Shown: one piece after another, positions 8,462 to 16,985 of the stretch
Position numbering within the stretch: the first letter of the stretch is position 1
Layout: each line of letters begins with the position of its first letter
Assembly (NCBI GenBank): GCA_025055765.1
Contig: JANWWS010000013.1
Coordinates: forward strand, 310,001 to 374,000
DNA from: Leptospiraceae bacterium
GTDB lineage: Bacteria; Spirochaetota; Leptospiria; Turneriellales; Turneriellaceae
Length of the DNA stretch: 64,000 nucleotides
Direction: 5' to 3'
Made by a program: the position numbers and the translations under genes
Notes under the pieces: generated by a model
Databases searched by the model: none
Told to the model about the DNA's origin: nothing
What the model saw: only the letters and a program-made list of their open reading frames with translations

Positions 8462-10045
8462 ATGAAAACCTGGCGCATAAAAAGCATAGGCTTAATATTC
8501 TTTGTAAATTTCGTATGGTCGTTATGGGCCGAACACATAATTTTTGTCCATACAAACGACAGCCATGGCTATTTTTATCCAAGAAAGGAAAAAGATAAAG
8601 AAATCTATGGACCACTTGCCCTGTACGCCCATCTTGCAGCTATTCGCATTGAAGCGGCACAAAAAAAAGCCTTTGTGATCCTTACACATGGAGGCGATAT
8701 AAATACAGGTACTCCTGAAAGTGATCTAGTTTATGCCAAGCCTGATATTGAGATTATGAACCATTTGGGCTTTACGGTCACCACCCTTGGTAACCACGAA
8801 TTTGACATCCCCCGACGTGAGCTAGAACGCCAAATGGAGCAAAGTTATTTTCGTTGGCTTGCAGCTAACATTGAAAAAAAAAATGGAGAGCGACTGGCTG
8901 CCCCTGTACTTTTGCTTGAGTTGGGAAGGATACGGCTTGGCATTTTGGGATTAATCACGCAAAGCACCGAAAAAATCAGCGTTCCACAAAACATTAGAGA
9001 TCTCATCTTTGAAGATCCCGTTCGCATAGCACGCTATTATACAGAAGAGCTACGTAAGAAAGCCGACATGGTAGTAGTACTGAGCCATCTAGGATTTTAC
9101 CCTGCAGAAAAAGAGCAGCAACTTAAGTATAAAGGTGATATCGCCATTGCCAAAAATGTTCGGGGGATTGATCTTATCTTAGGAGGACATTCGCATAGCC
9201 TTGTTATCAATGAAAATATCGAGGGAGTCCCAATCTATCAGGCGGACAGTTATTATCGCTATGCTGTGCGGGTGGACTTTGAAGTTAATCCAGGCGAAAA
9301 ACCGCGGCTTTTGTCCCATAGGGTACTATCTTTAGCTGAGTTTCCTGTAGAATGGGCAAAAATAAAAGAACTTGATCCATACCGAACTGAGTACCGTAGA
9401 TTAGAGGAAATTATCCAAAATGCTTTAAAGACAAGCGAAAAGCTTTTCTCGCGTGTAATTGCCCAAAGTGAAGACGACTTTCTTCACGATCGCACAACCC
9501 TATTTCATCAAAGTGTACCTATAGGAAATCTCATTGCTGATGCGCAGCGCCAGTTCACGCAGGCCGATATTGGCATTGTCAATAGTGGAGGGATAAGAGC
9601 GGGCCTTGATAAAGGGCCTATTCTATTAAGAGAGGTCTATACTATCTGCCCTTTTCGAAATACTGTGGGTACCATCGAGCTAAAAGGAAGTGAAATCCGC
9701 GAGCTTTTTCGTCTGCTGCTTATGAGAAAAGAGAATGGCCACTTTCCTCAAATCAGTGGGGCAGAGGTTCATTTTAATAGAGATAACCACACCGTGCGGG
9801 TTTACCTGCGCAAAGATGGCACCTATGTGCCCATAAAGAGCAACCAAGTCTATAAGGTTTCTCTTAATTCATACCTCGCCGCAGGGGGAAATGATTACCC
9901 CGATATAGTTACCAAGTCTCGATTTCACGACACGGGCATGAAAGATAGCGAGATTTTGCAAAAGTTTTTAGAGCAAAGGGGAGTAGTTCGTAGCCAAGAT
10001 TTTGCAGAGAAAAGGATCCGCTTCTTTAGATTAAGAAGGCCATGA
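8462..10045 (+). CDS. Secreted bifunctional metallophosphatase / 5'-nucleotidase
   Basis: 527 residues of the UshA/NTE family, probably periplasmic: a signal peptide covers about the first 23 residues (WRIKSIGLIFFVNFVWSLWA). The metallophosphatase domain carries VHTNDSHG, THGGDINTG, LGNHEFD, VLSHLG and LGGHSHS, supplying the two-metal site. The C-terminal 5'-nucleotidase domain carries IGNLIADAQR, NSGGIRAG and AAGGNDYP. It would strip phosphate from extracytoplasmic nucleotides for salvage; the exact substrate (5'-nucleotides, UDP-sugars or 2',3'-cyclic nucleotides) is open. It overlaps the next gene by 4 bases. Confidence 0.92.
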   Translation: MKTWRIKSIGLIFFVNFVWSLWAEHIIFVHTNDSHGYFYPRKEKDKEIYGPLALYAHLAAIRIEAAQKKAFVILTHGGDINTGTPESDLVYAKPDIEIMNHLGFTVTTLGNHEFDIPRRELERQMEQSYFRWLAANIEKKNGERLAAPVLLLELGRIRLGILGLITQSTEKISVPQNIRDLIFEDPVRIARYYTEELRKKADMVVVLSHLGFYPAEKEQQLKYKGDIAIAKNVRGIDLILGGHSHSLVINENIEGVPIYQADSYYRYAVRVDFEVNPGEKPRLLSHRVLSLAEFPVEWAKIKELDPYRTEYRRLEEIIQNALKTSEKLFSRVIAQSEDDFLHDRTTLFHQSVPIGNLIADAQRQFTQADIGIVNSGGIRAGLDKGPILLREVYTICPFRNTVGTIELKGSEIRELFRLLLMRKENGHFPQISGAEVHFNRDNHTVRVYLRKDGTYVPIKSNQVYKVSLNSYLAAGGNDYPDIVTKSRFHDTGMKDSEILQKFLEQRGVVRSQDFAEKRIRFFRLRRP

Positions 10046-10344
10046 AAAAAATAACTGTTCAAGGGGAAAATCCATCCCGCTTTTCTCGAAAGGTAGAGCG
10101 GGCCCTAAAACTTGGGCCTCTTGGTAAACTCACTCGGTTTTCTTTTGAAAATGACCAATTTGTCATAACTTTCTCGCAGTTGGGCAATTCCCATCTTTAC
10201 TACCGAGTAAGGCCGAGCGAGGATGGTTTTCATGCAGAGCTTGAGCGGGAAGAAGTATCTCTCCTGCACAAAGCTTTTCGTCGTGAAGTGGAAGAGGAGC
10301 TAAAAAGGATCATTACACGCTATGGGGGTATAATTGAAGCCTAG
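10042..10344 (+). CDS. Small cytoplasmic protein of unknown function
   Basis: 100 residues, charged, with no signal peptide or membrane helix. It begins with basic residues (GENPSRFSRKVERALKLGPLGKL), then alternating strands (RFSFENDQFVITFSQL, HLYYRVRP), then a charged helix (LLHKAFRREVEEELKRIITRY), so a small alpha/beta fold is likely. I do not recognise a family. It starts inside the end of the 5'-nucleotidase (ATGA overlap), so it is translated with it, and ends 35 bases before cheA. Being between a nucleotidase and chemotaxis genes says little about function. Confidence 0.65.
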   Translation: MKKITVQGENPSRFSRKVERALKLGPLGKLTRFSFENDQFVITFSQLGNSHLYYRVRPSEDGFHAELEREEVSLLHKAFRREVEEELKRIITRYGGIIEA

Positions 10345-10379
10345 CTTCACAATGTCGGTGGTTTTGACGATAATTGGCT

Positions 10380-13151
10380 ATGGCCACTATTAGCCAAACA
10401 GAAGACCTGCGTATTTTTCTCGAAGAACTCGACGAAAACTTAAACTACCTTGACCAGGCTATTATTGCACTTGAGGAATACCCGGAAAACCGTGAGATCT
10501 TACGAGATGTATTTAGAGCCGCTCATACCTTAAAAGGAAACGCTGGTTTTCTTGGCCTCACCAATCTAGTTGACCTTGGTCATGCCATGGAAACTGTCTT
10601 TCAAGAATTAGAGCGTGGCCATGCCCCGATAACTGCTCAGGTCGTTGATACGTTACTTGCTTGTAAAGACACCATAGCCTCTATTGGCCAAGCTTTAAAA
10701 GAGGGCAAAGATCCCCAGCAAATAGAAGTGGGATCCTTGGTCGCCCGAGTAAACGCTATTTTAAGTGAAGGAGGGGAATCTCTATCACAGACGAAAAGTG
10801 AAGAGAAAGCCACTATTCGAGAAAATCAAAAACTACCTTACCACCCGCAAACCAAGTTGGTTCGCGTATGGATTTCACCCCACGAGCCCGCCCCCGCTGT
10901 TAGAGCCTATCTTGTTCAAACCAAATTAGAGCAATTGGGCGAGCTCGTAGCTTCTTATCCCAAAGAAGAAGAAAGAGAACAGCCAGAGTTTGCTCAATCA
11001 GATAGGGAGCTACTTTTTTATTTAAAGACCAATATTAGCAAAGAGGACATACCGGGGAAAATCAATGTTGATTTAATTGAGCGACTTGAGGTATATGATG
11101 AAATAGAATTAGAGAAACTTGCACATAAACCCAAAACAGAGGAAGAAACACTTACAGCAAAACCAGCCTCAGAAGAATCTCTCGATACAGTGCGTATCCC
11201 TGTGGAGCGCCTGGATACCTTACTTAACCTAGTGGGCGAACTAGTTATTGCCAATAGCGGCCTCTCCCAAATCTATGAACTCATTAAGGAAAAGGAGGGA
11301 CTGCATGAGATAGAAAAGCACTTGCGGGATCGCACAAAAGAAATCTTTCGTATATCTGCAGAAATCCAAGAGCTAGTGATGAAATCCCGCCTCGTGCCTA
11401 TTGGTCAGCTCTTTAACCGCTTTAAACGTTTTGTTAGAGACTACGCATTGCGCAGTGGCAAAAAAATTAAGCTCATTATAACAGGGGAAGACACAGAAAT
11501 TGACAAGAAAATTATAGACGAAATGATAAAACCCCTAACCCACCTCGTTCGCAATGCCTTAGATCATGGCATCGAAGAGGTTGCGCAGAGGTTACAAAAG
11601 GGAAAAAAAGAAGAAGGAGAACTTCACTTATCTGCCTTTCAAGAAGGAAATTACATCAATGTTATTGTTGAAGATGATGGTGCAGGTCTTGATTATAACA
11701 AAATCGTACGCAAAGCCCTTGAAAAGGGTCTTATTAGCAAAGAACAAGCCTCCTCTGTATCAGAAGAACAAGCGAAGATGCTCATTTTTCAACCCGGCTT
11801 TTCGACCAAAGATCAGGCCGATGATCTCTCTGGCCGGGGGATGGGGATGGATATTGTTAAACACAGTGTGGAATTGCTTAATGGCAGCATAGATATCCAC
11901 AGCAAAGTAGATTTGGGTACAAAAGTAGTCATTAAGCTTCCGTTGACTTTAGCTATTATAAACGCACTCATTGTGGAGATTTGTGGTGAAAAGTTTTCAC
12001 TACCCATGAGCTCCATTGTGGAGACTCAACGCATTTCTCAAAACAACATTATCTCTGTAGAAGGAACAGAGATGGTGCAATTACGCGAGACACTTTTACC
12101 TTTAATTAGATTAAATAAAATCTTGGGGCTTGGCGAGAGCAAAAACAGAGAAGTTTTTCCCATTATAGTGGTTGAGTATAATGAAAGTTTGGTTGCCTTT
12201 CTCGTAGACAATTTAATTTCACGCCAAGAACTTGTGATAAAAAGTTTAGCTGAGCACTACCGGCCAGTCGAGGGTATTTCCGGAGCTTCTATTTTGGGAG
12301 ATGGCAGCATTATTTTAATCTTAGATACCCATGGCATTATTCAGCTTTACCGCCGTCTGTCCCGTCAATTTCTCGCTACAGATAGCACTATAAAGGTAAG
12401 TTATATGCAAAAGAACAATCTTTCTGACAAGAATATGGTAGAAGAACATCGCACGCCCCTGGTACAAGAGGAACAAAAGGCACCTCTTATTGATCTAAGT
12501 GACCTACAACTTGACAAGCCCGTAGATCCCCAGGAGAAATTGCGCTCTCAAAGCGAAAAAGCTCTTGCGAAGCTACGAGAACTTTTAGAAGGAGATAACA
12601 AAGAGTTACTGAAAGAATGGCTCAGGCAGGGGAACGTACGAGCTGTGGAAGGAATTCGTGCCCTAACCGGAAACGATTCCATCCGCATTGAAAAAAGTAA
12701 GGGCAGACACCTTAAAGCAAAGAAATTATCTCAACTTATATCCCGCCTTGAATCCACTGAGCTTGATGTGCTAGATTTCATGTTACCAGTGGAACCCATC
12801 CAAGGTGCTGTGCACTTTTTTTTAACCCGCAAGAACGCCGAAAAAATGGTGACCAAGCTGCTAGAAGCAGCAAATTTGCCTGTCCCCAAAGAACTGGAGT
12901 ATGAACCTCTATTTGAAGTTACTAATATTATAGGCTCGAGTTACACTAATAGTTTAACTGCCCTTACAGAAGTCATGGTTGAACCCGGAGTGCCTACCAT
13001 TCTAGCCGACAAACAAGAGATTGTTGCTTCTCTGCGACAAAGATTAACCGACGAGAATTTTGACATCTTATACGTAGAAAATGAGTTTGTTTGGGAAAAG
13101 GAGGATATCTTAGCTGAGCTTTTGATATTTATACCTGAATTAAAAATTTGA
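10380..13151 (+). CDS. cheA: Chemotaxis histidine kinase CheA with C-terminal CheC-like phosphatase domain
   Basis: 923 residues against about 650-700 for usual CheA. In order: P1 HPt with phospho-acceptor His49 in AAHTLKGNAGF (1-110); a CheY-binding P2-like stretch (about 155-245); P3 dimerisation helices from DTVRIPVERLDTLLNLVGELV (about 268); P4 ATPase with N box HLVRNALDHGIE (Asn392), DDGAGLD and GRGMGMDIVK; and a P5 CheW-like domain to about 667. After a charged linker the last 140 residues look like CheC/CheX: Glu846-x2-Asn849-x22-Pro872 matches the dephosphorylase signature ExxN-x22-P. I start at the ATG at 10380; a TTG two codons upstream is less likely. The kinase would phosphorylate the CheY encoded next, and the tail could remove that phosphate. 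Confidence 0.93.
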   Translation: MATISQTEDLRIFLEELDENLNYLDQAIIALEEYPENREILRDVFRAAHTLKGNAGFLGLTNLVDLGHAMETVFQELERGHAPITAQVVDTLLACKDTIASIGQALKEGKDPQQIEVGSLVARVNAILSEGGESLSQTKSEEKATIRENQKLPYHPQTKLVRVWISPHEPAPAVRAYLVQTKLEQLGELVASYPKEEEREQPEFAQSDRELLFYLKTNISKEDIPGKINVDLIERLEVYDEIELEKLAHKPKTEEETLTAKPASEESLDTVRIPVERLDTLLNLVGELVIANSGLSQIYELIKEKEGLHEIEKHLRDRTKEIFRISAEIQELVMKSRLVPIGQLFNRFKRFVRDYALRSGKKIKLIITGEDTEIDKKIIDEMIKPLTHLVRNALDHGIEEVAQRLQKGKKEEGELHLSAFQEGNYINVIVEDDGAGLDYNKIVRKALEKGLISKEQASSVSEEQAKMLIFQPGFSTKDQADDLSGRGMGMDIVKHSVELLNGSIDIHSKVDLGTKVVIKLPLTLAIINALIVEICGEKFSLPMSSIVETQRISQNNIISVEGTEMVQLRETLLPLIRLNKILGLGESKNREVFPIIVVEYNESLVAFLVDNLISRQELVIKSLAEHYRPVEGISGASILGDGSIILILDTHGIIQLYRRLSRQFLATDSTIKVSYMQKNNLSDKNMVEEHRTPLVQEEQKAPLIDLSDLQLDKPVDPQEKLRSQSEKALAKLRELLEGDNKELLKEWLRQGNVRAVEGIRALTGNDSIRIEKSKGRHLKAKKLSQLISRLESTELDVLDFMLPVEPIQGAVHFFLTRKNAEKMVTKLLEAANLPVPKELEYEPLFEVTNIIGSSYTNSLTALTEVMVEPGVPTILADKQEIVASLRQRLTDENFDILYVENEFVWEKEDILAELLIFIPELKI

Positions 13152-13183
13152 CATCTTATCCGAAATTCAAAGAGGGGATGACA

Positions 13184-13552
13184 GTGGCTGGCCCTGCAAA
13201 AATACTAATTGTCGATGATTCCGGATACATGCGCCAGGTAATCCGGAAACACCTGGAAAATAAAGGCTATGAAATCGTTGGGGAGGCCCAGGATGGGCTT
13301 GAAGCAATCCAAAAGTACGTGGAATTAAAACCTGATATTGTTACCATGGATATATCCATGAAAAAAGTAGGAGGAATTGAGGCCACAAAAAAAATCAAAG
13401 CTATTGATCCTAAGGCCAAAATTATTATTGTCTCTGCCTTAGGCGAATCCCGCTTCATTAAAGAAGCAATCCAAGCTGGAGCACACGATTTTATTATTAA
13501 ACCCTTTGCCGAAGAGAGGCTTATTTCTTCGATTAGTAATGCATTAAAATAG
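13184..13552 (+). CDS. cheY: CheY-type single-domain response regulator
   Basis: 122-residue receiver domain: acidic pair Asp11-Asp12 in ILIVDDSG, phospho-acceptor Asp56 in DIVTMDISM, Ser in IIIVSALGE and Lys in IIKPFAEE. No output domain, so it acts by binding, typically to the flagellar switch. It follows cheA directly and is the likely target of its kinase and CheC-like tail. Start choice: GTG at 13184 has AGAGGGG six bases upstream and gives MAGPAKILIVDD; the in-frame ATG at 13178 sits directly on that site, and a TTG at 13148 overlaps the cheA stop but lacks a ribosome site. Confidence 0.92.
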   Translation: MAGPAKILIVDDSGYMRQVIRKHLENKGYEIVGEAQDGLEAIQKYVELKPDIVTMDISMKKVGGIEATKKIKAIDPKAKIIIVSALGESRFIKEAIQAGAHDFIIKPFAEERLISSISNALK

Positions 13553-13561
13553 GAGCCCTAG

Positions 13562-14650
13562 ATGGGCTTTTTAAAAGACCGGCAGATTTTGCTCCTAGAA
13601 GACTCCCCTTTGACGGCCAAATTTCTCAAAGAAGTTATCGAAAAAGAAGATGGAACTGCCATCTGGTACGATGACCTAGAGCGTTTCGATGTGGGAAAAG
13701 AACCATATGACCTGGTCTTCGCCGACTTCTTAATCAAAGGAAAAACCTCGGCAGAGCTTGTCTCGCAGCTAAAAAAACACTACCCTCACCTGCACATTAT
13801 TCTGCATACAGCCCATAGTCTTACAAGCCCTGAAATTGAAAAAAACCGCCATCTTTACAGCGCTATATTAAAAAAACCCGCGAGCGCCGAAGCTGTTTTA
13901 CAAGTTATACGAAGGCACCTAAAATTTCCCTTACAGGGTATAAAGGCACTGATATTGGAAGATGCCCGAGTTTCTCTCCAAGCCATGACTCGCATTTTGG
14001 AAGAATTGGGAGCCACGGTTTTTGCTTTTTCCGACATCGAGGAAAAAAAAATTCTCGCGCAATCTTACGACCTTGCCATACTTGACATATACATTGGAGA
14101 AAAAAAATCCCTTTCGCTTATACCCAAGCTCAAGGTACATAACCCAGGGCTCATTGTCCTCGTAATCTCTTCTTCACCAAATGCCTTACTTGAAGAGCCT
14201 ATTGCGGAAAGCTTGGTATCGTATATTGCGCAAAAGCCGATAACCGATAAACAATTTCGCTCTATTATTTTGGAAATCTGCGGTGCCGCAAGAAAAATCG
14301 AAAGAAGGAAAGAGATACGCATTGAGGGCCGCTTTAATTGCTGGCTTGCCCGTTTCGATCGTGAGTTAAATAAGGCGGGGGTATTTGAGTCTCCCTATCT
14401 TGTGGACATGTCACGGGGGGGGATGTCATTCCAATCTTTTTTTCAATATGAGCCCAACGAAGAAATTTTGATCTGGTTTTTGCCCCAAGAACAATCCCAA
14501 GAGTTGTTAGAAATGCGGGGCACCATCCGTTGGAAAAACGAAGTATCTACTTCAGGCATTGGTAAGATATATGCTTATGGAGTGGAATTTCGACCCCAGC
14601 TTTCCCCCGGTTTTCAAAAATGGGAAAATCTCATTGCCCAACATCAATAA
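13562..14650 (+). CDS. Two-receiver (REC-REC) PilZ protein
   Basis: 362 residues. First receiver (about 5-125) with LLEDSP, Asp55 in LVFADF and lysine in ILKKPAS; second receiver (about 128-240) with LILEDAR, aspartate in LAILDIY and lysine in IAQKPIT; then a PilZ domain (about 248-355) with RRKEIRIEGRF and DMSRGG, the two c-di-GMP-binding motifs (RxxxR and D/NxSxxG). Cytoplasmic. It should combine phosphorylation signals with c-di-GMP level, plausibly to tune motility, since it lies nine bases after cheY in the same operon. Its target is unknown. The last seven bases overlap the convergent lptF/G gene. Confidence 0.88.
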   Translation: MGFLKDRQILLLEDSPLTAKFLKEVIEKEDGTAIWYDDLERFDVGKEPYDLVFADFLIKGKTSAELVSQLKKHYPHLHIILHTAHSLTSPEIEKNRHLYSAILKKPASAEAVLQVIRRHLKFPLQGIKALILEDARVSLQAMTRILEELGATVFAFSDIEEKKILAQSYDLAILDIYIGEKKSLSLIPKLKVHNPGLIVLVISSSPNALLEEPIAESLVSYIAQKPITDKQFRSIILEICGAARKIERRKEIRIEGRFNCWLARFDRELNKAGVFESPYLVDMSRGGMSFQSFFQYEPNEEILIWFLPQEQSQELLEMRGTIRWKNEVSTSGIGKIYAYGVEFRPQLSPGFQKWENLIAQHQ

Positions 14651-15798
14651 GGACGGCTTCTTCGATAAAAAATATACAAGGCTGCTGCCACAGTAACGAC
14701 ATTAGCCAACCACGCTGCCAAAAGGGGAGGTAGAAATTGCCAATTCGCAGCTAACTGCTCTGACATAAGATACAAGGCAAAATAAAGAAAAATATAAATA
14801 ATGCTAATGCCAAAACCAGCACCCTTACCCGAACGGCGATTGGAAATGCCGAGAGGGAAGCCAAGAACAAAAAATACCAGACTAGCAAAGGGCAATGAGT
14901 AGCGCTTGTAAAGTTCGGTTAGCGCTTTACGATAATACCGTTGACTTTGCTCCGCACTATCCCCTTCATACCGTTTTATGGCTTCCTTGAGCTTCATATA
15001 CGAGAAAGCCGGAAAATCATGTTCGTTAATACCTTGTCGTGCTAACCTGGCAAAGTTTAAATTTATGTCTAAAAAACCACGACTAAAATCAAGTCGCAAA
15101 AAATTTTTTTCTTGCCGAGAAAAAATATAACCTCGAAAAAGGCGCAAAAAGCGCTGCTGCCCTTTTTTTTCTTGAACAATCTCACCTTCTTGCGCAAAAA
15201 TAAGCTCCGTGAGGCGACTTATCCCCTCATTTTCTGTTATTTTGCGGATTTGAATATTGTAATATTTTTGTCGTTTTTGAATCTTTTTCGCACTGCCAAT
15301 GTAGATAACCTGGCGACTGTTTTGACTTTGCCCCAAGCTAACAAATTGTCCTGGTGTCAAAATCGCTGACGGATCAGAGCGGTTAATGGTATTGATAATA
15401 GTAGCCATTTGATAAAAACAATAGGGAATAACGACATGGCAGTAATATAACATGACGATAGTAAAGACAACACCTAGTCCAAAAAAGGGGCGAAAAAGGT
15501 ACCAAAAGCTTGCACCTCCAGAGCGCATAGCAATAATTTCGGAGTCATTGTTGAGCTTGCCGATGGCCATAATCGTCGCCAGCAAGGCCGCCATGGGAAG
15601 CGTCAAAGCAAGACTCCATCCAAGCGAGTAAAACATAAGCTCAAAGATAAGCCAAATTCCCAAATTTTTTTCAATAGCAACCCGAATTACCTCTTTAAGG
15701 TAAAAAATCATTATGATAAAAGTAAAAAACAGCGTGCCAATGAAGAAAGGTGGAGCAAATTGTCTTAAAAGATAGCGGTGAATGTGGGAAATTCTCAT
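14644..15798 (-). CDS. LptF/LptG family lipopolysaccharide export permease
   Basis: 384-residue inner-membrane protein of the YjgP/YjgQ family. Three N-terminal helices (from LLRQFAPPFFIGTLFFTFI to the pair around MAALLATIMAIGKL), with the conserved DSEIIAMRSGG coupling stretch after helix 2, then a periplasmic domain (about 135-275), then three C-terminal helices with FVLGFPLGIS. With LptB it forms the ABC transporter that extracts lipopolysaccharide from the inner membrane. Only one permease gene is here, so the LptF/LptG partner and LptB lie elsewhere. The start overlaps the upstream lipoprotein stop by one base (TAATG). Last gene of the long minus-strand run from nuoC. Confidence 0.88.
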   Translation of the reverse strand: MRISHIHRYLLRQFAPPFFIGTLFFTFIIMIFYLKEVIRVAIEKNLGIWLIFELMFYSLGWSLALTLPMAALLATIMAIGKLNNDSEIIAMRSGGASFWYLFRPFFGLGVVFTIVMLYYCHVVIPYCFYQMATIINTINRSDPSAILTPGQFVSLGQSQNSRQVIYIGSAKKIQKRQKYYNIQIRKITENEGISRLTELIFAQEGEIVQEKKGQQRFLRLFRGYIFSRQEKNFLRLDFSRGFLDINLNFARLARQGINEHDFPAFSYMKLKEAIKRYEGDSAEQSQRYYRKALTELYKRYSLPFASLVFFVLGFPLGISNRRSGKGAGFGISIIYIFLYFALYLMSEQLAANWQFLPPLLAAWLANVVTVAAALYIFYRRSRPY

Positions 15799-16208
15799 TA
15801 GCTACCTGGTTTTTTTTCTATTTTGTATTCCAGGTATTTTTCTGCTACTTTAAAGAGATGAAGGCGAACATCCTCAAATTCTACCACTTGGTTTTTGTAG
15901 GGAAAGGACTTTTCTTCATAAAGATCTGGCTTTTCTTTTGCTTTACCATAAAATTCCATATAAGCCATGTAGATTTGGCTCTCATCAGCTCCCTGAAAAA
16001 CATATCGCTGGTAGATGGTTTTTTTTTGGCCAAGCTCCGTGATAAGCTTGGCCCGAGAATAGATAATTTCCCCTTTTAGAGAACGGGCAAGCATCTCTTC
16101 TTTTTCTTTTTTCTCATAAAAAACTCTGCCCTCTTCCTCTAGAAGTGGTCTTTTGCCGGCACAAGAGATAAGCAGTAGTAGTTGAGGCAGGATCGTCTTC
16201 TTCATCAA
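15798..16208 (-). CDS. Small lipoprotein between coaX and lptF/G, unknown function
   Basis: 136 residues. A short signal peptide ends in the lipobox LLLISC, so the mature protein is lipidated at Cys16. The rest is charged, with an N-terminal helix (FYEKKEKEEMLARSLKGEIIYSR) and later beta-like segments (TIYQRYVFQG, QIYMAYMEFYGKA, NQVVEFEDVRLHLFK). It overlaps coaX by 4 bases upstream and lptF/G by one base downstream, so all three are coupled. Such a place suggests a lipopolysaccharide transport accessory, perhaps LptC-like, but I see no diagnostic similarity. Confidence 0.7.
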   Translation of the reverse strand: MMKKTILPQLLLLISCAGKRPLLEEEGRVFYEKKEKEEMLARSLKGEIIYSRAKLITELGQKKTIYQRYVFQGADESQIYMAYMEFYGKAKEKPDLYEEKSFPYKNQVVEFEDVRLHLFKVAEKYLEYKIEKKPGS

Positions 16209-16984
16209 AATAGCAAATCCCTTGCTACCCGTAGACCCTTGAGGGTGAGCTGCTGGTCTATAACATCCGCTATGTCTTGGAGGTAGCTCAATCTTGTTGA
16301 AAGTCCCCCCGTGACAATAACTTGCAGTTTCGCTTGAGCTCTTGGAGATGCCCTTTGTTTTAGAGACTTCACTATTTCGGCAATTAGCCCTCGGTAACCA
16401 AAATAAAGACCTGCTTCCATTGCCTCCACAGTGGATTTTCCGAGGACATCGTGGCTATGCGCGAGCTCCACCTGCGGTAACTTAGCCGTCTTCTCAAAAA
16501 GAGCCGCTGCCCCGGCCAGGGGGCCAGGAGCAATTACCCCACCACAATAGGTTGCCTCCTCAATAAGGCAAAAGGTAATAGCCGTTCCTATATCCACAAT
16601 AATAAGGTCTTCCCCATAAAAAGTTACCCCCGCAATAGCATTGGCTAGACGATCTTCACCAAGGGTCTCGGGATGGGGGTAGTTAAAACGAAAGGGGAGC
16701 TTCATGTTGTAGCGTACCTGACCAACTCGTCTTGCCCCTAGGCTATAAATACCTTCCATGATTTCCTCAGTTAAGCTGGGCACAACGGAGCACACCACCG
16801 CCTCTTCTACTTCCAAGTGGCGAAAATGAGCTCCCTCAGACATAAGCCAAAATCGTAAAAGCCAGTTCCACTCATCCTTAGTACCGTAGTTTTTGGTGCG
16901 AACCCGGCTCGTACTTAAAAGATTTTTTCCGCGCCAAAGACCAAAGACCACTTCTGTATTGCCAATATCGGCAACCAGAAGCAT
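16205..16984 (-). CDS. coaX: Type III pantothenate kinase
   Basis: 259 residues, standard length. Phosphorylates pantothenate, the first committed step of coenzyme A synthesis, in the cytoplasm. Family marks: the opening LLVADIGNTEVVFG (ATP phosphate-binding loop of the ASKHA fold), PETLGEDRLANA with its catalytic aspartate, VDIGTAITF, and GGVIAPG. This class needs a monovalent cation and is not inhibited by CoA. The start lies two bases after the protease stop, and the gene overlaps the next lipoprotein gene by 4 bases. Intact. Confidence 0.95.
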   Translation of the reverse strand: MLLVADIGNTEVVFGLWRGKNLLSTSRVRTKNYGTKDEWNWLLRFWLMSEGAHFRHLEVEEAVVCSVVPSLTEEIMEGIYSLGARRVGQVRYNMKLPFRFNYPHPETLGEDRLANAIAGVTFYGEDLIIVDIGTAITFCLIEEATYCGGVIAPGPLAGAAALFEKTAKLPQVELAHSHDVLGKSTVEAMEAGLYFGYRGLIAEIVKSLKQRASPRAQAKLQVIVTGGLSTRLSYLQDIADVIDQQLTLKGLRVARDLLF

Positions 16985-16985
16985 G

